Shown here: piece by piece, positions 24,995 through 36,519 of the stretch | Layout: each line of letters opens with the position of its first letter | Position numbering within the stretch: position 1 is the first letter of the stretch | Assembly (NCBI GenBank): GCA_032622095.1 | Contig: CP136069.1 | Span: forward strand, 86,142,958-86,206,957 | DNA: 64,000 nucleotides | Source of the DNA: Siphonodentalium dalli | Lineage: Eukaryota; Mollusca; Scaphopoda; Gadilida; Siphonodentaliidae | Direction of reading: 5' to 3' | Notes under the pieces: model-generated | What the model saw: the letters and a program-made list of their open reading frames with translations, nothing else | Told to the model about the DNA's origin: nothing | Database searches by the model: none | Program-made: the position numbers and the translations under genes

Positions 24995-25390
24995 CAAGCC
25001 TGAGTTTACTGTACCTGTCATTTGCAGAATGAAGTCCCCAGAGGGTGAATTTAGTGATGCTATCCCGCTATAATTCACCTTCTGTGGACCTCATTCTGCA
25101 TGGCCTCATCTGCTATGGGAGACATAGACTGAGTATGAAGTTCCCAAATGGTGAATATTGTGATGTACACCCATTGGGAACCTCGATTATGCAATGTGTC
25201 AGATATAAAGAAATTAAACAAAAAGAAATTTGATAATAAAGAAACTTTCCAGAGAAGATGAGGCCAAAGCAGAATGAGGTCCCCAGAGGGTGAATTTAGT
25301 GACGTTAGCCAGCTATGCGGGATAGCATCACTAAATTCACCCTCTGGTGACCTCTTTCTGCAAATGACGGGCACCTTATTCTCAGGCCTG
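24995..25390. mobile_element. hAT-like MITE with palindromic ends (TSD [T/G]TGTTGGT)
   Basis: The ends CAAGCCTGAGTTTACTGTAC and AAGGTGCC-type complement (TTATTCTCAGGCCTG) are flanked by TTGTTGGT/GTGTTGGT (7 of 8 identical). Subterminal palindromes are at 25026-25098 and 25271-25360. Confidence 0.75.
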
Positions 25391-25661
25391 GTGTTGGTCA
25401 TTGTTAGAGATTACTGCAGATGTGCGGGGTCCTTGAGCCTCTGGTTCTCGGGGTATACTTCCTAAGCTCCTCCATCCGCTCTTATAAGATATTCACTTAT
25501 CCAAAACAACTCAGTGCGGCTCTAGGACTGTTGCAGTTGCACACCATTCCTAAAATTCTAAATTAGAAGGAATTACTTGGGTGGATTTGTTAACTCAAGT
25601 TTTGGTGAAAAACTGAGTTTTAAATTTTAAAAATCACAATATGGTTATAATGGTTGTAGTA

Positions 25662-25845
25662 TTAACCCTTTCATGACGGGAGCTGCGTTGGTGCAGCATT
25701 AAAGATCCTTTGCCAGTGCATTCTCTTATATATGCGAGTCTCTCATTGGGAGCCTCCCTATGGGAGGCTTGCACATATAATAGAATACAATGGCACAGGG
25801 TTTTTTCGCAAAATTTCAGGAAACTCCTGTCATGGAAGGGTTACA
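25662..25845. mobile_element. TTAA-type palindromic MITE, truncated
   Basis: It starts TTAACCCTTTCATGACGGGAG and ends TCATGGAAGGGTTAC, where the final TTAA has decayed. One of the usual two hairpins is missing. Confidence 0.65.
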
Positions 25846-26149
25846 GATCAGAATTAAATGTTATTAAATTAAATCATCTGATCTGTACCCTCCTCGAAAA
25901 TAGGTTATCATCCCACAGATAAGGAGGGTATGCACACCCAAATTCTGAGGCGACGTGACAGGTGGCACGTAGAAATTCAGAAAATATTGAGCCCTCTATA
26001 CCTATTTTATTTCTGTCTGTTGGTTAGTCTAGTAGTCTACATGACTTTCTACTATTGACTTCTCCTACAAATCTTCTTGGGACAATTGAGTTCAAATTTG
26101 GTAGGCGCCAAGGGAAAACATTTTTTTCTCAACTTGACAGTCAAGTTTC

Positions 26150-26960
26150 AGCCATTGCCACTGGTTGGCGTCCGTCATCCATACATGTGTGCATCCAACA
26201 ATTTCCTTTAGCACACCCTACATGTCACATCTCTCATCCGATTGTCACCAAACTTCATTTAGATCTTGGATTTGGGGTGACCTCTAGATGGGAGCCATCA
26301 ATTTTTTCCAAAACTCATTAAAAAACATGGCTGCCATCAGCCATCTTGGATTTCAAAATTTAATCCATCAACACGCCCTGTAGCCTGCATTTATTGGAGA
26401 ATTGTTTTGAAATTTATAGGCATGTTTAGGATCATCAAGATGGGAGCTATCAAATTTGAATGCTTTTCGATGAAAAACATGGCCACTGGCAGCCATCTTG
26501 GATTTTACTCTTTGCATGTTTTTATACACCCTGCAGGCCACATCCGTCTTCTGATCATCACCAAATTTCATGTGGATCTTCTGGGTGACCACTATACGGC
26601 AGCCATCAAATTGATCCAAATTTTATTGAAAAACATTACTGCCAGTGGCCTTCTTGGATTCTACTCTTTGTATGACTAAATCCTTTGGCACACCCTACAG
26701 GCCTCATCCCTCACAAAACTTAATATGGATTTTCCAAATTTCGTGAAAATCCCATTTGAATTCATCAGCACACCATGCAGCCATATTTATTAGAGAAATG
26801 TTTTTAAATTTTACAGGGATGTTCAGGATATTCTATCAAAAACAATGGCCACTGGCAGCCACCTTTGATTTTACTCTTTGCATGACTAAATACTTCCAAC
26901 AAAATTTGTGTTTAAATTTATGTGTTTTGGGAAGCGGATGTCCACCTAAGTTTTTCAGAA
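26150..26960. repeat. Dispersed repeat (AATTTCCTTTAGCACACCCT family)
   Basis: Blocks such as TGGCCACTGGCAGCCATCTT recur several times internally and are shared with 11840-12470, 13150-13320 and 16715-16960. I see no coding capacity. Confidence 0.6.
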
Positions 26961-27420
26961 CTTGTCATCCAATTGATTATATTTATGTATTAATAAATAC
27001 ATTATATGACAATAGATATGATTAAATCAAGAACAATCTATCTCACATATGAAACAAGCCATTTTGATAATGCATGGTCATATATGAAGTTCACTTCCAC
27101 TGATGACTCCGACAAAATGCGATGCTCGTTGTGATCCAAGCAATGTTGCCCTTAAAATAATTTATGGTATAAATTCTGAATCACTTTCTCTATTCGGAAA
27201 CTAAGGTTTTACCACTATGGATATTCGACTATCATCAGTGCTCGGGGGCATTCGGCAAACCTCGTCAGATTCCGTCACCGTTTCCCAGAGGTCACAGGTC
27301 GAGGAGTCCGGAATGTGCTCAGGGTGCACCAGATCGCCTTGTGAACTACCACCCAGACCAGAACGTAACTCCTCTTTCAACACGGGGTGACTTCGGGAGG
27401 ACGACACAATACAGGATATG

Positions 27421-27947
27421 AGAAGTCGGCCCATACGAAAACGAACCCATGCAACAGAACCATTTTAAAATTATTCTTTATCTATTTTATTATATTAAAT
27501 ATGAAACTGATAATAATTAATGACAATATAATAACATAACAACTGATAGGACTAATACAATTAACAAATTCAAACGGCGTCGTCGTCGCTGTCACTGTCG
27601 TCAGTGATGGGTGATGAAATATCTGCGATCCTTTGTAGTAGCTGGCTTGTTTTCAATTCTATGTCTCTGTACAGCCTCCAGATGTTAAATATTTATCCCC
27701 ACATATGTGACTGTGTGGTTTGGCACCGTTGGATACTACGTATATATCTTTGTATATATTCATGCCCGCATAGTGCATGAAGTTCGTTGTGTTATAATAA
27801 CTAAGAAAACATTGCGGACTTCACAATTAGCCTACATAAACACTATCTCAATCTAATTAAGCCGATTTAATCCATTCTAATTAATGGGGACCACTTCTCT
27901 TGGGCCGTCTTCTCGTGGGGCCGGTCTTTGTATGGGGCCGACTTCTC
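27421..27947. repeat. Inverted repeat AGAAGTCGGCCC...GGGGCCGACTTCT
   Basis: The left copy AGAAGTCGGCCCATACGAAA and the right copy's complement (TTTGTATGGGGCCGACTTCT) are about 29 bp each. They could be TIRs of a ~530-bp element, but no target duplication is visible. Extra GGGCCG(A/T)CTTCTC copies lie just inside the right arm. Confidence 0.4.
27553..27690 (-). pseudogene. Possible minus-strand terminal exon with acidic C-terminus
   Basis: On the minus strand an open stretch of about 40 codons (27678 down to 27556) reads IFNIWRLYRDIELKTSQLLQ ... ADISSPITDDSDSDDDAV then TGA. An AATAAA lies about 75 bases beyond it. Amphipathic residues with an Asp/Ser tail look coding, but there is no start and no recognised family. 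It may belong to a transposon gene or be the 3' end of an old retrocopy. Confidence 0.3.
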
Positions 27948-28492
27948 CAATTACCCATGACACACCATTTCGGTATAAATGGGAATGAGTTGGCTGGTGG
28001 GCGTTCCTGGTTAGATCTGGAACAAATGACAATCGAGCAGCTGACATTGGTTACCATGCAGGGCATCGAAAGTTGCTAGAGGTAGCATGCACGCCCATGA
28101 AAACAGTTCACAGTTAAACATATTTGAAGTTGAAACACGAAGGCGATGAAGACATGGCGGCACGGCGATTCGCCCGATCTGATTGGAATTGACACTGAAA
28201 CGTTGCAAGAACTTAGTATTGTTCTCTCGATAGTCACGCGATTCCTAAAAAACACGATGTTGGAGGAATGGATTGCAGAGTTTCGGAATATCATTTCCCT
28301 TTGGACAACATATACGCCTCTATATAATCTGCAAAAGAATCAATATGTCACAGATAGTTCACTGACTCACTAGTTAAGAAATGACTTGATTGTGGTCATT
28401 CTATTTTGACCGGCAGAGTAATTCACGCTGCTGCCCAGCGGCGATAACCACGCCTGCCATAAATTGCCAGTCTGAATTACAGCAGGTTAGAC

Positions 28493-29363
28493 CATTTTCC
28501 ACGCACAGCATTCGGACCTCCAGAGAGCTTGGATCGCCACCTCTCAGGATGAACTCACCACCGTTAATACCAATTAGTGTCACTAATATGCTGGACGCCA
28601 TGCATGTCACGCCTTGTCTGAGCTGGTCACTTCATGCATGCTCATAAAGGCGGATACCAGCTGGTTCTGGATTTCCAAACCGGCCCGGCACAGCCCTTTT
28701 CAGGGCTCCCTACCGGACCGGAAAATACCAGATCAGCACGGAAACCACGACAAAAGATGAACAAGAAAAAGAAGAAAACACCATCAAGGAAAAAAAGAGA
28801 TGCCGAGAGACTAGCCGCGTGGAAAGAGAAGAAGGCGACGGATGTTACACCAGCCAGCTCCTCCCATGCAGTCGAGATCCCGGCCCAGTCTGTCCAGGAG
28901 ATGGAATCACCACCACCATCGCCTCCACGGCCAGACATGGACTTCATCCCGAAGACTCCGGAATACATTGAGCCGGAGCCCTCAACTGCAAATCCTACAC
29001 CACCGGCCTCCGAACAAGCAACAGATACCACCAGCCTATGGATTGAAAGGATTGAAAACAAAAGAAAAGAAACTGCTAAATTAATCGCCGACTCAGAAGT
29101 AGAAAGGAAGAAAGCAGAAGAGACTAGAATAAAAGCAATGGCAGCCTTAGATGAATTATATCCACCGAAAAGTAAAAACAAGAAAAGCTAAAAGCAACCA
29201 GCAAAAGCTAAACATCCCAACCTCACTTTGCCTCCGGTCAGCCTCCGCATCTGAACAACATCAACAGCCTCAACAATCGATTTTCATCGAACATATCAAG
29301 AAAGGGTGAAGGGAATTGCGTTCCGACCATCCTACCCGGCCTGCGGCCGGAAACTACACAACA
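28493..29363. mobile_element. 871-bp segment between 14-bp direct repeats
   Basis: ACAGCAGGTTAGAC occurs at 28479-28492 and again at 29364-29377. The segment between is GC-richer than its surroundings and carries the 185-codon ORF, which suggests an insertion with a 14-bp target duplication. It has no poly-A tail or LTRs, so the class is unknown. Confidence 0.45.
28634..29191 (+). CDS. Uncharacterised basic/proline-rich ORF, 185 aa, probably transposon-borne
   Basis: I do not recognise a named family. From the first ATG it has 185 codons; the alternative start at 28757 gives MNKKKKKTPSRKKRDAERL, placing a strongly basic block at the N-terminus. A Pro/Ser-rich acidic linker follows (about residues 75-125, PPPSPPRPDMDF). 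The C-terminal helix (about 135-185) is rich in Glu/Lys/Arg (ENKRKETAKLIADSEVERKK) and predicted to be coiled. Basic block plus Pro-rich linker plus coiled helix resembles gag/ORF1-like proteins of retroelements, but this is analogy only. Base composition is clearly more GC-rich than the flanks. The long antisense frame is a shadow. Confidence 0.5.
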   Translation: MHAHKGGYQLVLDFQTGPAQPFSGLPTGPENTRSARKPRQKMNKKKKKTPSRKKRDAERLAAWKEKKATDVTPASSSHAVEIPAQSVQEMESPPPSPPRPDMDFIPKTPEYIEPEPSTANPTPPASEQATDTTSLWIERIENKRKETAKLIADSEVERKKAEETRIKAMAALDELYPPKSKNKKS

Positions 29364-29399
29364 ACAGCAGGTTAGACATCACTCGTCGATATGTCTGAC

Positions 29400-32300
29400 C
29401 ACAAGGAACGACGTGTTTCAAATTTGGTGGACTTACCACCAGAATTCGCTGGATTTTTCTTCAATTCGACTTGTACTTCATTGAAATCGCGACAACAAGT
29501 ACTTCAGTTAAGGCTACATACATTCAGTTTCAATGTTTATTTGCGACGACAAGCTCTTTATTGGTGGCAAATTACCACCGAAGCATGATGAAAAATGAAC
29601 CTGCACATGGCGTCGATTTTGAGATAAATTGTTCGATAATTTCGGATATTCACTGTTCTTGTCAAGCTGGATATGTAACACATAATAAATATTCAATGTT
29701 ATTATAATATATCTCTTCACAATAGACGCACGATCTATCAATTTATCGATGGTGTACCATACAATTTCCCTATTTCGATAAAAATTCGAGGACTTGTATG
29801 TTTTCATCCGTTGTAGTCAGTTTTTTGTACTTTTTCGAAGATGCACCATACTGGTATCAAAAAGTGTTCCATGTCATAATTGATTGTTTTTTTCTGGATA
29901 ACTCATTGGTTTTTTTTCTGGATAATGATACATATTCTAATAGATGGCCAATATTGGATCCTATACTGGACTTTTGAACATGAACGTATTGATCATATAT
30001 GGAGATGTTTTTGTCATCGACCGCCTTCAACCTCTTAAACTATCTATCTATACGTACGTAGCAGCCCACCATCCTTCCCGATACACCAAAGCATCTGATA
30101 TTTGTTTTTTTTCCTTTATTAACTCCTTAGTCACTAATTTAGAATTTGAAAATACCACGCCTATACAGAAAGTGGGGGCAATGCCATAGACATAGGTTCC
30201 AATACATACGGCATATATTGCTATATAGTGTTTATATATGTCCTAGAATAATATAGGGACTGTTTGTCGTGTGTATGGAGCCTCTGTGTGTTGTAACTTG
30301 TAATAATTTTCAATTTTCAAATGACGCAGAGCAGACCACCCTATTACCAAGAAGGGCGTTATGGAACAACATCTGTACAATATATAATAATCCTTTTATT
30401 TCAGACAAAAAGAACGCCATTATCCCTGCCACGTGGTGTGTATGGGCTATGTAAAAACGTGACTTATATATCTAAGGAATTAATAAAAAAAAATCTTCAT
30501 AATTGGCACATTACGCGTATAGAACAAACATGTTTCAGTATATTGAGAAATTATTTTTCATATCACAGTTCCCTAATATTCCATTGGTCTGTCATAATGT
30601 TTGTGTATGTAAGTCCACGTATAAATGTCATGAATACCATTTATTCACAAAATATACCAATAAATGCTGTATAATGTACCAAATCTAACCATCACGAATC
30701 CGAAAGCTATCAGGAAGAGGCGCCCTAATCAGCCTGTATTAATCGACAACAGGTGAATTTAACAGGTGCTGTCATATACTTTGGCCATTTTAGTGTCCCT
30801 CTTTCCCCAACAAATCATCCCTTGGAGATTACAACACTATGTGGTCCATTATCTCAAATGTGTACATAGTTTGATTTGATAGTTTTAACTAATAAGCTTA
30901 TCTAGCACTTCCTAATCCCCTCATCATATTTCCAGTTGTCACTTCTCTAGCTCAGCGTGACATTTCCAACCTTCATAATTTACTAATCCAAAAAGCCCAT
31001 AGGGCGAAGTTTTCGCATTCTGTTACTGTTATATTATTATATTGTGTCAACTTACATGAAACCAATACTCTTTTATACAAAAAAAAATCAAAGCGACATA
31101 GAGTAAGCCGGTAAAATGAGTCTTTTTGTCTAACCGCCTGTTCGCAGAAGCGACCATTGCTCCAGGCTGTATAATGGCTCACACAGCTAATTGCCTAAAC
31201 AAAGTGTATCTAAATATTTTTTTTAATTACTCTGCCGGTCAAAACCAATGACCCCCAATCAATATGCAAGTCATTCCTTAAAATCATTTATACCAGTACA
31301 TTTTAATAGAATATTAAAAATTTGAACAACTTTTCAAAACATATTGTTAAAAGAATAACATATTGTTAAAATTCCAACACAGTCTCACAACAATACGGAG
31401 CGAGCGCATGCACCATGTGCTTGAAGTGACGTATATATGTACACGTGCATATAGCTTCTGGTGAAGTGTCCACTTAAACTAATTGTTTGTAGTAACGTAT
31501 ACTGGAGAGGGGCACTTTAAGTTTTGTAGCTATGGAGTGGTCGATTTCTTTGAGAGTTTCGGTGATTTTAGTAGAATGTTATATTCCTCCAGTTGTCATA
31601 TATAGCGCCTGAATACTAACTTATCAGTTTCACGCACCTGAACAAGTACCGTATGTAATATATATGTCATTAAATTCAGTTATTGGTTTGTGAACATCGG
31701 AAAAGTTCATGTAAACCGTATGGTGATTTTTATTGATACATATGGGCGCTAATTGTGTGATATAGAGTGTGTGGGATATTACATAATTATATGAATTAAT
31801 TTGACCAACGTGAACTTGTTGAAGAAATTGGTGCGGAAAAATGATGCCGGAAAGTATACTGCTCAGAATTGACAAAATAGAGTTACAGCCCTTGGAAACT
31901 CTTCTGCGTCGAAATTTTGTAAACATGACCTTTTTCTCGAAGAAGAGAAATCTATGTCAACATTATTAACCGATATTAATTGACATATAACTGGAAATGC
32001 GTTGAAAATTATTGTGTACACGATTGATTAATTAATTGTACCAGGTATGATAAACTTTTTCGATCTATTTGCCAAAGATTTACTGTGGTTGATGGAATTT
32101 CGCAATGATCTGAAGACTCACTGCGCTTTGCAATTGCTATATTTAGATTTGAACTAAATTCTTACTACAGCTGCTGTCCAAAACGTAATACGGATTTCCC
32201 CTTCTCTTTGTGTTCTTTATATACTTCACAGATTGATTAGAGGTTATATTGGTAAGAAATTTAAAATATATACAATTAGAACAGGCCTTCAAAACCCAAA

Positions 32301-32690
32301 TGGATCTGAAATTGGCAGAATTTGTCAGAATCTTTGTTTGAATTTATTGTCACTGTCACTGTCACAATACTAGATACCATTACCAAGTCAGGCACATCCT
32401 GAATTCCACTATTATAATTATAGTGGTATTCCACTATTATAGTGGTATATGACAATAACATATTCATATTTCCTTTATTGCGCCAGTATTAGAAGACGGC
32501 GCATACCATTAAACAGCCAAATTTTACTCTTAATATCGCAGCGAATGAACAGCCTTCTGACAAAATTCATTGTGCAATCTTTTGCATCAGTTTTGTTATT
32601 CAATATTATTTCTAATATATGCCTTTAAAAATGACAATAACATAATGACTCAATCGCTCCTTCATGTAGCGGTCGCGTTGTAAATATAGA
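29400..32690. other. No gene recognised
   Basis: This AT-rich DNA includes the right part of the 2.9-kb TTAA element (to 31281) and then about 1.4 kb of unique-looking sequence. ORFs are short and lack recognisable domains. A small palindrome lies at about 32400-32450 (ATTCCACTATTATA repeats). Confidence 0.6.
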
Positions 32691-32717
32691 AGGCCGATTA
32701 ATCAACAGCTCCAACGG

Positions 32718-32890
32718 AGCATGCTTCTTTGGTCCAGTGGTTAAGACGCCTTGTCTCGTCACCGAAGTTAAGCAACGTCGAGCCCGGTTAGCACTTGGAT
32801 GGGTGACCGGTGGCCTGAGATTTCGGTGCGACTCCCGCATCCCACCCTTCTCCTGTTACACTGGGGGCTCGTCCGGTGCTCAACAATAGT
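32718..32890 (+). mobile_element. Composite tRNA/5S rRNA-derived SINE-like sequence
   Basis: TGGTCCAGTGGTTAAGACGC resembles the box A half of a tRNA. It is joined directly to 5S rRNA sequence: GAAGTTAAGCAACGTCGAGC then CCGGTTAGCACTTGGATGGG and TGACC match the 5S internal control region (A box, IE, C box). GCCTGAGATTTCGGTGC corresponds to the 5S 3' part. The 5' third of 5S is missing, so it is not a functional 5S gene. An unrelated tail follows (CTGGGGGCTCGTCCGGTGCT). It is probably a SINE or a chimeric retropseudogene. Confidence 0.65.
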
Positions 32891-33072
32891 GCAGGAATGA
32901 ATTTCCAGCAAAAGATTATACAATTAACAGTGAAATGACCAATAGCCATAATTTAGTGTCTACCGGTACATCTACTAGTGAAAGATCTTGTTCTTTGAGA
33001 TTTATCCGAATAAAGTTTCCAAAAACCTTGATAGTCTTGGTTATTTAGTTGATGGGTTAGGTCACATTCCAA

Positions 33073-33195
33073 CAGCCCTCTTAATTCAGATTGTTTGGCT
33101 TCGGCAATCCGCTATGGCAACAGTATGCCGTGGCCCAGTTTGCTTCAGCAAATTGCTTCGGCAATGCTGATTGCCGTAGCCAATTATGAAGGCTG
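33073..33195. mobile_element. 123-bp MITE, copy 3 (8-bp TSD CATTCCAA)
   Basis: It runs CAGCCCTCTTAATTCAG ... CCAATTATGAAGGCTG and is flanked by perfect CATTCCAA repeats (33065-33072, 33196-33203). It has the same length and internal palindrome as the copies at 10813 and 15699. The 8-bp duplication suggests hAT mobilisation. Confidence 0.8.
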
Positions 33196-33203
33196 CATTC
33201 CAA

Positions 33204-35080
33204 TGACACAATATAATTTTTGTATATCCTCTCCCTACTACAGTCCAATTACATCTTGCTCGCCCTGCTATTATCATTATGGGAATTCCCTTAAGCGAGT
33301 GATGTATTTAATTGTTGTTCAAAGGGTTTCTCAAAATTTTAAGTGAAACGATGTTTTGTTGTGGTAAAACCATTCAATTTGTTGATTCATTTGTCGATTC
33401 ACTTTTGGTACAGAATATTTTACTGAGAAATAAATGAGTCATGTGAATATTTGCTACTACCACCAAGATCTGCAAAGTCAGAAATTTTTCATCGCAGAGA
33501 CGATGGGCTGTTCTGCTTTGGCCATGGTTGTTACTTGTATTTATTCATGTTTTACTCTCCTTCAACATTTGTTCAGATGCACTATGGGAGTTGTTACCTG
33601 AAACGAAATTTGCAAACATGAAACTAACATTCTATATAATTATAATCACATAAATCTGCTAAACCAATAACTCTATGTCGCTGACACCATGACGGCCTGG
33701 TTTGGAGTTTGGGATGATCCCCAGGAAGATTTGAAAGGGCTGTCAGCCCTCTCCTACAACCCACGTTTGTTTGCTATAATGCTGCTGAAGAGCGTTTGTT
33801 GGGTTTGGGTTTGTGAGTGTTTTACAATAAGTAGATGTTTGCCTGCTGTGTATGGGGTGCATGCCACCGTAGCAAGAAGCAAAGCTCCCCCATCCCGAAA
33901 CTATGACGGTCGCTAACTATTGCTTATTATAGTAAGGTGATAACTGTTGAATATCTATCGTATTCAAACCTTTTATGATGTGAAGCCAGTTATTAGATGG
34001 GATGCAGTTTATGACACATTATGTAACCATTGAGTTAAGAACTGCTGCTCCAATTAAGGAACAATGCATTTAGGTGTTTTATCTTACAGACTGCCTACCT
34101 GAGCTTACCTGTTGCTGTCTCGTGAAGTTTGATTATGTGCAGTGAATGTGAATGATGGATCTATTCCGATCCGCCAATTTATTGGACAGTACAAAAACAC
34201 TCCATAAAACAACAGGGTCATCACTATAGGTATTCACCTATTCATTGTGCTCACTGATATCAACTCTCTTCAAAGCATACATGTTTACATACATGTAGTC
34301 GGTGTTATCGACCGCGTATAAACAAAAATCCGCATATTTATTGGAGAGTTACAGTATGATATTTCCGAAGTACGAAATACATTCGTCAACTAACTTCGAC
34401 TGTCGATCTATGCAGCGCTGTTTAATTAGTTTTCCGGCTCCATGCTTTCCGTATCAATTTGGGGTTTAAAAAAATTGGCCAAAAGTTTAGCCAAATGAAA
34501 TTTTTATTAGCCAAATTCGAAAAAGATTGGCCAATTTGGCCACCGACAGTGCGAACACTGTTTTTGGAGATACATGTAACATAATCATTAAACATGAAAG
34601 ACGCCACATGTGCTGAATTATGCTCTAACACACATGATAAACAATACTAAACATTGTGGTGACATATCGGCACCATCAAAGGGTTGCTACAGTGAGTTAA
34701 TAATTAAGTCTTGGAACAATTGGGATACTGCTTTCTTGAAGATTGTTCATTATTTGAATGGATCGTTACATTTCTGCTGTTGGTGGCGATCAGTAGGCAA
34801 CATTGGGGATTTGTTTTGTCTTATTGACTGGCAGATATTAGGGTCAATTTATTTAGTACTAGTAATCAAGTCGATGCTGATTAGACCACTAACCGTTTCA
34901 ACATGAATACAAGGAGCCAACCCTAATGGCTATCATGTGTTCAACAATTTTCTGATGATAAAGAACCCTACCATGGCAAAGAATTCATGGGTAAATGTCA
35001 AAATTACATATTCCTTGTTGATTTATCATTGAGTTATTGCACTTACTGGACCCTGTGGAAATAAGGCACTACATGCAGGG
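33204..35080. other. No gene recognised
   Basis: ORFs are short. At about 34470-34550 lies a repeat (TTGGCCAAAAGTTTAGCCAA) related to 16395-16460 in COX5B intron 2. Nothing else was identified. Confidence 0.6.
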
Positions 35081-35081
35081 T

Positions 35082-36516
35082 ATGCGGCTTATACGGACCC
35101 TGGCTCTTACGGACCCTGGCTTTTACGGACCACCGGCTGATACGGACCCTGGCTTATACGGACCCCGGCTCATACAGACCTCAATTAAAATATGCAATTT
35201 TCAAACTTATATTTATGAATTTAATATATAATTATGATTGTCTTTTCACACATATATCTTATTAATTGAGAATTTCGGTGTTTTTTTTGGTAATTTTCAA
35301 ACTTATGAATTTAACAGATTTTTTCGGTGATTTTCAAACTTATATTTCTGAATTTAATATAATTATGATTGTCTTTTCACTCATATATCTGTATTAATTG
35401 AGAATTTCGGTGATGTTCTGGCTTGAAAAAGCATTTATTGAATCGTGTTAATTAATCTTTTCACCGTTGTATAAACACGTGTGTGTGATCCCTTTATGTC
35501 GTTGTATAAACAGACACGCGGTGATAAATGGTCAGTGAATGGTGATCAGGATGAATCCACTGAGTTTGATTTGTTACGAAAACATGTTAGTAAAAACACA
35601 ACTTGTTTCAACTGATTTATTATCCGTTGAAAAAACACTCGTGTGTGATCCCTTATATTGTTTTATAAACAGACACGCGGTGATAAATGGTCAGTGAATG
35701 GTGATCGGGATGAATCCACTGAGTTTGATTTGTTATGAAAACATGTTAGTAAAAACACAACTGGTATATATTCAACTGATGTATTGTTGACTGGTAGAAC
35801 CATCAACAGGAAAAGCCTGGATCGACGACCAGGGCAAGATTGTATACTCAAGATACCCACTACCACTGAAATAAAGAACCCAAGAAAATTATGTCAAAAA
35901 TGTGTTTTTTTCTTCTTTTTTTCTTTTGCTTTCTTCATAATAAAAGCTAATATATGAGGGGTGAAGGAAAGGGCCTATTGGCCCTTTCGACCATCCCGGG
36001 GTTAGCCCCCCCCCCAAATACTCCCTCCGATGACTGGCATAATTCCGCAATGTCTAACTGTGCTCCATTCGGCTTCGTCACGAGGTTATTGGCTGCATTG
36101 AACCTGAATGTTCCCGTTTGACACATCCAGTCGGGTTTGTGACACAGGTGAGTTATAAAAAAAATGTTAGGAAAACGAGTGAGACGACCGGAAAGTTGAT
36201 GTCCTTGTGGATAGACTACTCGTCGATGAGGATAACTGCCAGCAAACTACTGAAAGAAGCCGCCAAGCTGTACGCCCCAGTTTAGATAATGTTCGTCTGA
36301 TGTAACGTTGTTCCATTTTTGTTGTCATCATATTTTTGTTATCTCAGTATATATGTTGTCGTCAGTATTTAAATTTATTTAAATAAACATAAAAAATAAA
36401 ATTGTATATTTTAATTGAGGTCCGTATGAGCCAGGGTCTGTATGAGCCGGAGGTCCGTATGAGCCAGGGTCCGTATGAACCAGGGTCCGTAAGAGCCAGG
36501 GTCCGTATCAGCCGGC
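35082..36516. mobile_element. Foldback-type element with inverted arrays of a 16-bp repeat
   Basis: The left end (35082-35200) holds six tandem units of about 16 bp on the pattern GGCTTATACGGACCCT. The right end (36405-36516) holds the same array in inverted orientation. Both arrays lead inward into CAGACCTCAATTAAAATAT or its inverted counterpart. Terminal inverted repeats made of short tandem units are the hallmark of foldback elements. The 1.2-kb interior carries a duplicated coding-like segment (35490-35890). No target duplication could be fixed. Confidence 0.7.
35500..35890 (+). pseudogene. Duplicated coding-like remnant inside the foldback element
   Basis: The same plus-strand frame reads YKQTRGDKWSVNGDQDESTE then FDLLRKHVSKNTT in the first copy (about 35508-35610). 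The second copy (about 35665-35770) repeats it with R for Q and a TGA replacing CGA in FDLLR, so the frame is broken. Beyond it the same frame continues without a stop through GRTINRKSLDRRPGQDCI and a C-x2-C (CQKC). I do not recognise the protein. Two copies with largely conserved amino acids suggest an old gene carried by the element, now decayed. Confidence 0.4.
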
Positions 36517-36519
36517 ATT

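Larger units (their letters stand above)
28374..31281. mobile_element. 2.9-kb TTAA-flanked element with about 50-bp TIRs
   Basis: TTAAGAAATGACTTG at the left matches the complement of CAAGTCATTCCTTAA at the right. The inverted similarity continues through GGTCATT and TTTTGACCGGCAGAGTAATT (left) / AATTACTCTGCCGGTCAAAA (right). The TTAA at each end suggests a piggyBac-type target site. I do not find a piggyBac transposase. The 185-codon ORF at 28634 lies inside, apparently within a further insertion. Confidence 0.6.

Noticed and set aside
28642-29181. 179-codon minus-strand ORF
   Set aside because: It is antisense to the 185-codon plus-strand ORF, whose charge pattern is more protein-like.
32760-32850. 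Functional 5S rRNA gene
   Set aside because: The 5' third is missing and replaced by tRNA-like sequence, and no T-run terminator follows at the right place.
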